Origin: CAVXYG01 sp963706835
Lineage (GTDB): Bacteria; Actinomycetota; Actinomycetes; S36-B12; GCA-2699445
DNA: 64,000 nucleotides
Assembly: GCA_963706835.1 (NCBI GenBank)
Contig: CAVPOB010000014.1
Location: 62,001 to 126,000, forward strand
Direction of reading: 5' to 3'
In this document: one piece after another, positions 15,567 to 26,738 of the stretch
Numbering within the stretch: position 1 is the stretch's first letter
How the letters are laid out: each line of letters begins with the position of its first letter
Notes under the pieces: generated by a model
What the model was told of the DNA's origin: nothing
Seen by the model: the letters and a program-made list of their open reading frames with translations, nothing else
Database searches by the model: none
Translations under genes and position numbers: made by a program

Positions 15567-18500
15567 CTACTGCTGCAATGCCACCACGCGGTTGTGCCAG
15601 AGGTCGCTGAGGTACGACGACCCGCCACTGCCGAAGGCGATGGAGAAGGGCTCGTTGAAGGGACCGGCGTCGACGTCGACACCGCGCACCGCGTAGACCA
15701 GCGTCCCGTCCGGCTGCATCTTCACCAAGCGGTTCTCCGCGGCGTCCGTGGCCCAGATGGCGCCCGCATCATCGATCGCGACACCGCGCGGCGAGAACCG
15801 GTTCAGTCCCGGGTTCCCGAACACGGTCCACGTTCCGGTCTGCGGGTTCAGTCGCTGCAGCGTATTGGCACCCTGATCGGCCACCCAGACCGCACCATCG
15901 GGGGCCACGTCGAGGCCGGTCGGGGTGATCAGCCCGCCGGGCCGGGCACCGCCGAGCCGTGCACCGACACCAGGGTGCCGGTTCCATCGGCCGCGATCGT
16001 GAACTGCTGGACCCGATGGTTGTCCGAGTCGAGCACCCACAGGGTCCGTCGGGCGCGAAGTCCAACCCGTTGGGGAACTGGAAGTCCCCGGACGGGTCGT
16101 TCGGCATCGCCCCTCGATCCCCAACCGGCAACAGGGGTGCCATCCGATTCGAACACCTCGATCTCATGGCTCTCCCGGTTGGCCACGAAGACGCGACCGG
16201 TCCCGGGCTGAATCGCGACGTCCCAGGCGAAGTTCAGCGCGCCCAGCTGCCCGCGCACGCCACGCTCGCCCCATGCGATGGTGCTGCCGGTTGCCGGCTC
16301 CGTCCGGACGATGCGCTGGTTCCACCAATCCGAGGCGTACAGCCTGCCTGCCGCGTCCACGGCGAGGCCGCGCGGGCTGTTCACACCCGCCAGCGGAGGA
16401 TCGCCGCCGAACAGGCTGCGGATCATCGGTCGCGCCGGCTGGCCGAGGTCATACTCCTTCAGCGAGTGGTCCCACTCGTCGCAGATGACCAGGGTGCTGC
16501 CGACCACGGAGATGCCCCGAGGGTCGACCAGCCCACCAACCTCGTAGAGATAGGCGCCGGTATCGGCGCTGAAGGCCTGCACCCGCTGATTGCCGTCGTC
16601 GGTCGACCAGCACCGTGGCCCCGTCGGGCGTGAACGCGATGCCCCGCGGATCGCCGGCGAACTGCCCGGGACCCGAGCCTTCACTGCCGAAGCGCAGTTG
16701 TTCGGCGCCGCCGGCATTGAAGACGATGATCTCTCGGTCACGCGCGTTGACCACGTAGAGGTCGCTGGTCCCGGGCCGCACCGCCAACTGGCGCGGCTCG
16801 TTCAGTCCAGCGGCGAACACCTCGATGAACTGGCCCGACGTGGTGAACTTCTGCACGCGGTCGCTGTCCGTGGTGTAGACGACCTCGCCGGTGGCGCCAC
16901 CGGGCAAGGCCCCCTGGCCCACCGCTACGCCGTACACAGTCTGGAACTGGCCGTTGCCGGAACCGAGGGTGCCCCAACTGCGCAGGTACTCCAGGTCCCC
17001 GCCGAACACCTGGACCCTATTGTTCGCGGAGTCGGCCACATACACCGCGCCACTAGCATCGGAGCTCACCGCTCGAGCTGCGCTCAACTCCCCAGGCGCC
17101 GTTCCCTGCATGCCGCCGGCTTGGGCCACGATGGCACCAGTTGTGCGATCCACGGCGAGCACACGGTACCGGCCCGGATCCACGACGTAGTAGCGGTTGG
17201 CCGTCGCGCGGATATCCACCGGGTACATGTCGGCCAGCGCGGGCCCGAGCACGTCCCGCTCGTACTGCGGCAGGCTGGCACTGACGCTGGACAACTCGAA
17301 CCTCGCGGTCGAGTTGGTGGACCATTTCCCGGCAATGTCGCCTGTGCGCGCCTGCAGCCAGTACGACACCGCCGGCCACGCCGCCGGTGAACGAGTACGA
17401 GAAGCCGGTGCTCATCGCTCCGGGCGAGTCCAGGGACGCATCGAGCCAAACCAGGCCGGCCCGCCAGCCCGCCCCGTCCCACCACAAGCCGGTGGCCCGG
17501 TCCTTGACCGCGACCTGGGCCACCGTCACCCCGGTGTCGTCGAAGCCCGAGGCACCGGTCACCACCGGGCCCACCGGATGGACCGACAGATCGGTCGGGT
17601 GCAGCGCGGAGACCTCGGGATCGGCGTTGTCCTCGACAGAGGTGCCCATGTCAAAGCGCAGCCCCACCGTCGAAGACCAGTTCCCTGCCGCATCCCCGGA
17701 GCGCGCCTGCAGCCAGTACGACCCGCCCGACGTGCCGCCGGTGAACGAGTACGAGAACCCGGTGCTCGCCGCGCCCGGCGAGGCCAGCGACGCATCGATC
17801 CACTCCAGGCCGCCCTGCCAGCCCGCCCCGTTCCACCACTGCCCGGTGAGCCGGTTCTTCACCGCGACCTGCGCCACCGTCACCCCGGTGTCGTCGCCGG
17901 CCGTCCCCGCCACCGCCACCGGACCCACCGGCAGCACCTCCCCGGAGCCCGGCGACGTCAGCGCCGCCGTCGGCTTGATGGTGTCGCCGCCGGACAGGTC
18001 GAAGCGCAGCCCGGTGTTCGGCGACCAGTTGCCCGCCGCATCCCGGAGCGCGCCTGCAGCCAGTACGACCCGCCCGACGTGCCGCCGGTGAACGAGTACG
18101 AGAAGCCGGTGCTCGCCGCGCCCGGCGAGGCCAGCGACGCATCGATCCACTCCAGGCCGCCCTGCCAGCCCGCCCCGTTCCACCACTGCCCGGTGAGCCG
18201 GTTCTTCAGCGCCACCTGCGCCACCGTCACCCCGGTGTCGTCGCCGGCCGTCCCCGCCACCGCCACCGGACCCACCGGCAGCACCTCCCCGGAGCCCGGC
18301 GACGTCAGCGCCACCGTCGGCTTGATGGTGTCGCCGCCGGCCAGGTCGAAGCGCAGCCCGGTGTTCGGCGACCAGTTGCCCGCCGCATCCCCGGAGCGCG
18401 CCTGCAGCCAGTACGACCCGCCCGCAGTGCCGCCGGTGAACGAGTACGAGAAGCCGGTGCTCGCCGCGCCCGGCGAGGCCAGCGACGCATCGATCCACTG

Positions 18501-18812
18501 CAGGCCGCCCTGCCAGCCCGCCCCGTTCCACCACTGCCCGGTGAGCCGGTTCTTCAGCGCCACCTGCGCCACCGTCACCCCGGTGTCGTCGCCGGCCGTC
18601 CCCGCCACCGACACCGGACCCACCGGCAGCACCTCCCCGGAGCCCGGCGACGTCAGCGCCGCCGTCGGCTTGATGGTGTCGACGGCCCATGCTGAGAACG
18701 GGCTGAGCGGCGGCAGGCTGAGCAGCGCCCACAGTGCGACGGTAACCGCGAGCGCGACTCGCAGCGCTCGCGACGGAGTAGAGGACAAGGTAGTCGCCCT
18801 GGCAACGCTCAT
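15567..18812 (-). CDS. Secreted protein with N-terminal 116-residue repeats and C-terminal NHL propeller (paralog 2, frameshifted)
   Basis: It starts MSVARATTLSSTPSRALRVA with a hydrophobic signal ending SAWA (about residue 43). Three near-identical 116-residue modules follow (DTIKPTAALTSPGSGEVLP ... NTGLRFDL) plus a fourth divergent one (LHPTDLSVHPVGPVVTG). The propeller begins near MYPVDIRATANRYYVVDPG and ends LSDLWHNRVVALQQ. The module order (modules first, propeller last) is the reverse of its neighbours. Frame changes occur near 18045, 17370, 16600, 16110, 16040 and 15945, each with homology continuing and no nonsense codon; at 16040 a single missing base in a GGN codon explains the break. 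The start is 8 nt after the stop of paralog 3, so the two are probably one transcript. Confidence 0.65.
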
Positions 18813-19860
18813 CGGAGGTTCAGCCGGCCAGGTCGAAGCGGAGCCCGGCGTTGGAGGAGAAGTTCCCCGCCGCATCCCCGGAGCGCACCTGCAGCCAGTA
18901 CGACCCGCCCGACGTGCCGCCGGTGAACGAGTACGAGAAGCCGGTGCTCGCCGCGCCCGGCGCGGCCAGCGACGCATCGATCCACTGCAGGCCGCCCTGC
19001 CAGCCCGCCCCGTTCCACCACTGCCCGGTGAGCCGGTTCTTCACCGCGACCTGCGCCACCGTCACCCCGGTGTCGTCGCCGGCCGTCCCCGCCACCGCCA
19101 CCGGACCCAGCGGCAGCACCTCCCCGGAGCCCGGCGACGTCAGCGCCGCCGTCGGCTTGATGGTGTCGCCGCCGGACAGGTCGAAGCGCAGCCCGGTGTT
19201 CGGCGACCAGTTGCCCGCCGCATCCCCGGAGCGCGCCTGGAGCCAGTACGACCCGCCCGCAGTGCCGCCGGTGAACGAGTACGAGAAGCCGGTGCTCGCC
19301 GCGCCCGGCGAGGCCAGCGACGCATCGATCCACTGCAGGCCGCCCTGCCAGCCCGCCCCGTTCCACCACTGCCCGGTGAGCCGGTTCTTCAGCGCCACCT
19401 GCGCCACCGTCACGCCGGTGTTGTCGCCGGCCGTCCCCGCCACCGCCACCGGACCCACCGGCAGCACCTCCCCGGAGCCCGGCGACGTCAGCGCCACCGT
19501 CGGCTTGGTCGTGTCGCCGCCGGACAGGTCGAAGCGCAGCCCGGTGTTCGGCGACACAGTTGCCAGCAGCGTCCCCGGAGCGCGCCATCAGCCAGTACGA
19601 CCCGCCCGCAGCGCCGCCGGTGAACGAGTACGAGAAGCCGGTGCTCGCCGCGCCCGGCGAGGCCACAGCGGCGTCGATCCAGGCGAAGGAGCCCCAGGAC
19701 GATCCGTTCCACCACTTGCCCGTGAGCCGGTTCCTGACCGCCACCTGCGCCGACCGTCACGCCGGTGTTGTCGGTGGCCGATCCGGCGATGGCGACTGGA
19801 CCCACCGGGAGCACCTCGCCTGCCGACGGGGCATCGAGATCGGCCGTCGGGGCGATGTCG
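17646..19860 (-). repeat. 348-bp tandem coding repeats spanning the paralog 3 / paralog 2 junction
   Basis: The anchor text CGGCTTGATGGTGTCGCC (+ strand) recurs at 17971, 18318 and 18666 in paralog 2 and at 19153, with the variant CGGCTTGGTCGTGTCGCC at 19501, in paralog 3. The spacing is 348 bp (347 where a frameshift intervenes). Copies are nearly identical at nucleotide level, including silent positions, and flank a stop codon, an 8-nt gap and a new signal peptide at about 18670-18822. Outer copies at both ends are divergent. Confidence 0.85.
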
Positions 19861-21721
19861 TCGAGCGGCGGGGGTTCCGGGTCGGACCCGTTGGCGTAGA
19901 CAACGATCCGGTCGTTCTGCGTGTCGGAGACGTAGGCTCGGTCGGCACTGTCCACCGCGACCGATGCCGGAGCAGTGAAGTTCTGGCCGTCCGCCGCCGT
20001 CAACTCGCGCTCAAACGCTCCAGCGGCGGACAGCAGGACCACTCGGTGATTACCCGTGTCAGCGACCCAGACTGTGCCGTCGGATTCGGCTGCCACGCCC
20101 TCCGGGGTGTCGAAGCCGGACCGGAGAAGCGGCCTGCCACGCGAAGCCGGCGGCCTTGCTGTAACTCAGCCGCACCACCCGGTTGTTGCGGCTGTCGGCC
20201 ACCAGGATGCTCCCGTCGGCTGCCACTGCGATGCCGCGCGGCTCGAAGAACTGACCGGTCCCACCGCCCCGCGCCCCGAAGGCGTGCAGCGGAGCCTTCG
20301 TCGCCACGTCGTAGGCGAGCACGCGATGGTTCCTGGTATCCGCAACGAAGGCGACCCGGTCGCTGGCCCGGATCTCAATGCCCGTGCGGCCAGTTGAACT
20401 TGTCGAGCGCCGTGCCCGCCCCGCCGCCGCCGATGCGTGACTGGCTGAGACAGTTCGCCGACCAGCACCTGAAGACGGTTCTGCTTGGTGTCCGCCACCC
20501 ATCGGTCGCCGGTCACCGGGTCGACGGCCACGTCCCGTGGCCAGTTGATCGAGATGGTCTTCTCAGTGCGCCCGCCGCAGGCGTCGAGCACGCTGCCGGT
20601 GTTGGTGATCCGCACGACACGCTGATTCACCGTGTCCACGGCGTTCGACCGTGCCATCGGCGCTGAACGCGATGCCCCGGACCTCGTTGAACACCTGCGT
20701 ATCCAGCAGTGGAGCCAGCCCGTTTCCGATGGTCTGCGCGTACGTGAAGCCCGATCCCGTGCGTTCGAAGCGGATCGCGCGCGACCCCCACAGGTCCGCT
20801 CCCCAGACGTCACCGCTGGCGGCCACCGCCACCCTGCGCATGGTGGTGAACGTGCCGACCTGGTCGGGGTCGCCGTCCGACCCGACAACAGCGCGGAAGG
20901 TGCCCGCAGGGGCTGAAGATCTGCACCCGGTTGTTGTTGGAGTCCGCCACGTAGACCGACTCTCCCCACACGGGGTCGTTGGCCAATCGCACGCCGTAGG
21001 GGTTCTTGAACTGCCCGTTGCCGGTGCCCTTCGTGCCCCACGTGGCCAGGCAGGTACCGGTCGCCGACAGCTTGAGCATGTTCTGGTTGGTGTAGTTGGC
21101 GACGTAGACGTTGCCAGCGGCATCCGCGTCCGCATCCCGCACTGCAGACATCTGGCAGGCGCCGCTGCTGCCGATCGCACGAACCTGCGTCCCGTCCGGT
21201 TGGAACACCCGGATCTTCTTCTTGTTGCCGTCGGCGACGTAGATCAGGCCGTTCTTCTCGCTGATCCCGATCGGTGAGCCGATGCAGATCGCCGTTAGGG
21301 CCACGCCAGGGGTCTCCCAGCTGGTTGCCCGCAGCGTCGAGTTTGACGATCCGCGCGCGCCCTGCATCGGCGACGTAGATCGTGCCGTCTTCGGCGACGG
21401 CGATGTCGCGCGCGTTCTCCAGCGGCCCGTCGTCACCGACCAGTTGCTTGACCTCCCACTGCAGCGAGCCATCCGCGCCGTACTTGGAGACCTTGTCGTT
21501 GCCGGTGTCGGCGACGACAACGGAGCCGTCCGGCGCGACTTCCAGGCCGGATGGATACAGCATGGCGTGGCCGGGGCCGCCCAGCGTCCTGGCGTAGGCC
21601 GGGTCACCGGCGGCATGCGCGGGTGCCGCCACCAGCGTCGGGATGCAGAGGGAAACAGCCGACGACCCGAAGCCAGCACGACGTTGCGTCGCCGTCCTGT
21701 CGATCCCTGTCCGACGTTCAT
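18820..21721 (-). CDS. Secreted NHL propeller protein with C-terminal 116-residue repeats (paralog 3, frameshifted)
   Basis: The propeller comes first (YARTLGGPGHAMLYPSGLEV, GNVYVANYTNQNMLKLSATG, FVADTRNHRVLAYDV, TVWVADTGNHRVVLL). Four Ig-like modules of the 116-residue type follow and end NAGLRFDLAG at the stop 18820. The N-terminus is uncertain: an ATG at 21721 behind GGGGGG, read across a frameshift near 21665, gives a plausible signal peptide ending TLVAAPAHA; an ATG at 21788 is the alternative. Frame changes lie near 21300, 20915, 20645, 20420, 20130, 19750 and 19560. The last two modules are almost identical to the first modules of paralog 2. Confidence 0.6.
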
Positions 21722-21821
21722 GTGCCCCCCGAGGCAGCAGCGCGGTGATTCCCATATGACGGGATTGGCCCACTCTAACACCCGACATTGAGCCCGAACG
21801 CTACGCGCCTGGCGAGCAGTG

Positions 21822-24012
21822 CTACCGGACGGAGAAGATCAGCCCGACCTGGCGACCTGCTCCGGTTGCCCGCTTCGTCGCTGCCCTTCACCGACATCCA
21901 GTACGACCCGCCGGACGCCGCCCCCTCGAACGGATAGGTGAACGTACTGTCCAGCGCTCCCGGCGCAGACAGTAACGCCGGCGCAGCGCACGAACGAACC
22001 CCAACTCGCGCGACCGGATCCCACCACAGTCCCGAAGCCCGGTCCTTGATGGCCACATCTACCGACCCCACCGCACGATCATCGGTGATCGACCCGCTGA
22101 TCACGACGGCAGGTCCACCGTTGCCTTGTGCTGCGGGGAGACCAGATCCAGCACCGGACCGGTCGTGTCGGGGTCGGCCTGGCCGGAAGCTTCGAGGCGG
22201 AGCACGCGGTTGTTCCACAGATCGGAAAGGAAGACGGTGCCGTTGGGGCCGAACGCGATGTCGAACGGCTCCAGGAAGCCGCCCGCGCCGATGTCGGTGC
22301 CACGGAAGGTCGTCACGATGCTGCCACTCACTGGTGAGGACGTGCACCTCGTTGCCCGCCGCCGTCGGTGACCCAGACGTTGCCGTCGGGAGCCACAGCC
22401 ACGCTCTTCGGGGTGAAGTACTTGGTGTCCGGTTGCGGCAGTACGGTCCAGGCGCCAGTGGCCGGGTCGAGACGCTGCACCCGGTTGTTCGCCTGGTCGG
22501 CCACCCACACCGCACCGTCCGGGCCGACATCGAGCCCGATGGGAGAGCGCAACTGACCGATACCGCCGCCCACCGTGCCGTAGGAGGCCACCCACGTGCC
22601 GTCGCCGGCAGCGTCGATCTGGAACCGCTGGAGTCTGCCGTTGCCGCTGTCGGTCACCCAGAGCGTTCCGTCCGGCCGCGAAATCGACCGAGTTCGGGAA
22701 CGCGAACTGCCCCGGACCCGAGCCGCGACTGCCCCAGGCGGTCACCGGCTCCCCGGACCCTGAGAACACCTCGATCTCGTGGCTCTCGCGGTTGGCCACG
22801 AACACCCGGCCCGGTGCCGGGCTGCACGGCAATGTCCCACGGGAAGTTCAGCTTCCCGAGCTCGGTCCTCGTGCCGCGCCCTCCGAAGGACGAGAAGTTG
22901 CCGCCTCCGGAGGTGTCGCTGCGCACGATGCGCTGATTCCACCAGTCGGTGGTGAACAGCCTGCCCGCGTCGTCGACGGCGAGCCCGCGGGGACTGTTCA
23001 CACCGGCGTTCGGCGGCGGCGACCCGAACAGTCGACGGACGAACGTCGGGGCCGCAGACGTCGATGTCGTACAGCTTCAGCGAGTGATCCCACTGGTCGC
23101 AAGCCACCAGGGTGGTACCGGAGACGGCGAGGCCACGCACATCGGTGAATCCGGCAATGCTGTAGCGGTACTCCAGCGTGGCCGCGTCGAAGGCCTGGAT
23201 CCGGTTGTTGCCCTCGTCGCTGACGAACAGGGTGGCGCCGTCCGGAGTGAAGGCCAGGCCACGCGGATCGCCCTTGAACTGGCCGGGATCGGAGCCCTCG
23301 CCGCCGAACCGGCCCTTCAGGCCCCCGGCATCGTTGTAGACGCGAATCTCCCGCGCCCGCGCGTTGATGACGAACAGATCGGTCGTCCCCGGCCGCACCT
23401 CGCATCTGGCGGGGCTGGTTGAGTCCGGTAGCGAACACGGAGATGAATGCACCGGACGTGCTGAACTTCTGCACGCGCGGACCGTCGGTGGTGTAGACGA
23501 CCTCGCCGATCGAGCCGTCCGGAGAGCCTCCCGGCACCCACGGCGACGTCGTACACGGTGGTGAACTGGCCCGGTCCACTTCCCCGAGAACCCCACACGT
23601 AGGACCGGATTCCAGGGATGGCGAGAAGACCTGCACCCGGTTGTTCGCCGAATCCGCGACGTAGATGCGGCCCGCGCTGTCGTCGTCGATGCCCCGGGCC
23701 GCAGAGAATCGGCCGATCGCGCCGCCCTTGGTGCCACCGACCTCGTCGACAACCTCGCCGGAGACCAGGTCCACGGCAACCACCCGGTAGTCGCCCGGGA
23801 TCGACGACGTAGAACTTGCCGTTCGCCGCGGCCACATCGACCGGGTACATGTCGGCGGCCCCACCGCGTGCACCACCCCGGAGAGCTGCGGGGAGACCAG
23901 CGTCGGCCTCGCGTCATGACTGGAACGCACAGCAGACTGCCACGGCGAGGGCGCAGATGGCACTGGCGACCAGCGCCATCTGCGCCCTCTGGACACGTCG
24001 CTTCACAGTCAT
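21822..24012 (-). CDS. Secreted NHL propeller protein (paralog 4, heavily frameshifted)
   Basis: It starts MTVKRRVQRAQMALVASAIC, a signal peptide preceded by GGAGG. The propeller is close to that of paralog 2 (MYPVDVAAANGKFYVVDPG, IYVADSANNRVQVFSPS, FVANRESHEIEVF, VWVADQANNRVQRLDPATG). One Ig-like module follows (VVISGSITDDRAVGSVDVAI ... GSYWMSVKGSDEAGN), then a tail that in the best frame ends QVGLIFSVR at 21822, like the IGVIFSVQ end of paralog 5. About twelve frame changes occur between 23930 and 21865, the densest in the window. At about 22680 one extra G accounts for the change. Confidence 0.55.
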
Positions 24013-24022
24013 TGCCACCACC

Positions 24023-24053
24023 CTCCGGCGAACCTAGCAGCCCGCCGCCGGAG
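24023..24053 (-). terminator. Possible hairpin between paralogs 5 and 4
   Basis: An 8-bp inverted repeat (24023-24030 CTCCGGCG with 24046-24053 CGCCGGAG) lies in the short gap between the paralog 5 stop (24078) and the paralog 4 start (24012). It may be a terminator or an attenuator; it has no T-tract. Confidence 0.35.
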
Positions 24054-24077
24054 AGTGCGCGACCAACGACTCGCGTG

Positions 24078-26623
24078 CTACTGGACGGAGAAGATCACTC
24101 CGATGTTCTCCTGCTCCGGGTTGCCGGTCTCGTCGGTGCCCTTCACCGACAGCCAGTACGACCCTCCGGAGGCCGCACCCTGGAACGAATAGGTGAACGT
24201 GCTGCCCAGGGCGCCCGGCGCCGACAGACTCAGCCGACGTGCGGGCGAATGAGCCCCAGCTCGCGCTGGCCGGATCCCACCACAGACCGGTGTCCCGGTC
24301 CTTGATGGCCACATCCACCGACCCCACTGCGCGGTCGTCGGTGATGGACCCGCTGATCACGACCGGCAGTTCTACTGTCGAGTTCTGCTGCGGCGAGACC
24401 AGATCCAGCAGCGGACCCGTCTCGTCGGGAGCGGCACCACCGTCCACGGTGAAGCGAGTGCTCGGGAACGGCGTCGCGCTGCGGTTGCGCGCCACGTCGT
24501 AGGCCCGCGCCTGGGCGAAGTACTCGGTGCCCGAACTCGGGGGCGACGAAGTAGTTCTCAAACGTTCCGTTCGCCGGATCGCCGATCGTGGCAGAGAGGT
24601 TCCACACCTTCTTCGGGTCCCACGCCGCGAGGTTGGCGTTCCACCACAGTTTGGTGCCCTCGTCACGGATCGCCACCTCGACGATCCCGATGCGCTGATT
24701 GTCGCTGTAGCTGCCGGTGATGGTCACGGGCGATTCCGCCGCCACCGTCGACCGGGCGGCGGGGGCGTCGATCGTGACCGTGGGCTTCTCTGCATCGGTT
24801 GCCGGCACCGAGGCCGACGGGTCGAAGACCTGGATGCGGTTGTTGCCGGTGTCGGCCACGTACAGCCGGCCGGCGGCGTCCTTGCTCAGGCCGGAGGGGT
24901 CGATGAACTGCCCGGCGTACTTGCCGCGTGTGCCGAAGTCGCCGATGTGCGTGCCCGACAGCGTGAAGGCGCTGACCCGGTTGTTGCCGGAGTCTGCGAC
25001 GTAGACCGTGCTGCCGATGATCTCCACATCCCACGGCTTCACGAACTGCCCGGCGCCCTTGCCCGCGGAGCCGAAGCTGAACCGGTAGTTGTAGCCGGAG
25101 TCGTAGACGCGCACGACATCGTCATGCCAGCTGGCCACGTAGACCCAGCCGTTCGCCGGATCGATCCCGATGCCGCTGTTGCGCGCACTGATGCGCACGA
25201 GTTCCCGGCCGTCGCTGGCGTCGAGGACCTTCCAGTACCCCGACACGTAGTCCGACACATACGCACGACCGTTGTGGATCTCGATGTTCAGCGGCCACCG
25301 GAAACTACCGCTGCGGGAGGAGTCGATGCCGTCGCCCGCGGTGAACAGGTAGTTGCCCTCGCGGTCATAGATCCGCAGATTGTGGTCGCGGGTATTGGCG
25401 ACCCAGAGGTTGCGGCTGGACGGGTCCACGGCCATTCCGCGCGGGTAGTTCATGCCGTAGGGCGCCAGCGAGTTGCGGATGCCCCAGGCGCCGACGGCCT
25501 TGCCCGTCGCGTCGAACTTCTGGAAGCGGTTGTTCCAGGAGTCGGCGCCCCAGACGGCGCCATCGACCGGGTCCACCGCGACGCCGCGCACCTGGGAGAA
25601 CCCGCCCAGCGGCGGCGGTGCGGCCGGATCGGGGTAGGTACCGATCAGCGCGCCCGACGGGGCGAACTTGTGGACCCGGTAGTTGCCGTAGTCGGCCACC
25701 CACGGGTTGCCGCTGCCGTCGATCTCGATCTCACGACCGCCATCGGCGAACTGACCCGGGCCGCTGCCCTCGGAGCCGAAGGTGCGCACCGGATCGCCCG
25801 CCAGGGTGAAGACGTCGACTTCGGAGGCCTGGGCGTCCACGACATAGAGCAGACCCTGCTCCTGGTCGATGGCCACACCGCGCAGGTCCCCCTTGAACTG
25901 GCCCAGTGCGGTGCCTTGGGATCCGATGTCGCGCAGCCATGTACCGTCCGGGCGGTAGACATGGACGGTCAGGTTGGCAGCGTCGGCGATGTAGGCGTTG
26001 CCATCGGCGTCGGTCGCGACGCCGTGCAGCTCTCGTCCGAACTCACCGGGGGCGCTTCCGGCCCGGTTGCCGAAGGAGTTCAGGAAGGACACGCCACCGG
26101 AACCGTCGAGCTGGTAGCGCAGCACGTTGGGGCTGCTGTCGTTGTGGGCATCAGCGATCCACAGCACGCCGGCCGCATCGATGTGGGCCCACACCGGGTA
26201 GCCGCCCGACACCCTGATGTCGTTGAGGTAGGTGCCGTCCTTGGCGTAGCGCGCGAAGTGCCCGTACTCCCGACCCTCCGCGAGTTCCGCCACGTAGATG
26301 TCGCCGTTGCGGGGATCCACCGAAATCGTGTACGGCTGGCCGTAGCGCTGCTGGACGGATCGGAAGAACGAGCCGATATATGTGCCGTCCGGGCGATAGC
26401 GCTCCACCTGGTAGTTCCAGTAGTCACCCACGAGGATTTCGTCGGAGACCGGGTTGTACTCCAGCCCCCACGCATAGACGCCAGGCTCACCTCGGCCGCC
26501 GACGGAGGCGACGAACTGCGGGGCCGTCCACGCGGCTGCGGCCTGCGGGGGAGACGGTGGCACTGTCGTGAGCCCCACCGCCACGAGTGCCGCTGTCATT
26601 GCGACGATTGCCAGCCGCTTCAC
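24078..26623 (-). CDS. Secreted NHL propeller protein with Ig-like modules (paralog 5, two frameshifts)
   Basis: The GTG at 26623 follows AGGGGG. The signal peptide KRLAIVAMTAALVAVGLTTV resembles that of paralog 1, and the following text (FVASVGGRGEPGVYAWGLEY, ILVGDYWNYQVERYRPDGTY) also matches paralog 1 in order. A propeller of about 600 residues (YVADSGNNRVSAFTLSGTHI, LYVADTGNNRIQVFDPSA) precedes two modules (TIDAPAARSTVAAESPVTIT; LVSPQQNSTVELPVVISGS), ending IGVIFSVQ. Frame changes lie near 24530 and 24235. It is the first gene of the array as transcribed. Confidence 0.7.
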
Positions 26624-26738
26624 ACGCGTCCCCCTTGTCTGGACCACATCGGCTGCTACGCGAACGCAACCGCATCGTCCACATTACGTTCCGAGGCCGT
26701 GAGGGCCAAGACCGGGTCCGCATGCGCCGAGCGCCGGG

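Noticed and set aside
15567..24012. Programmed ribosomal frameshifting in the NHL genes
   Set aside because: Too many frame changes in both directions, no common slippery motif, and intact paralogs without them; indel errors or recent decay are simpler.
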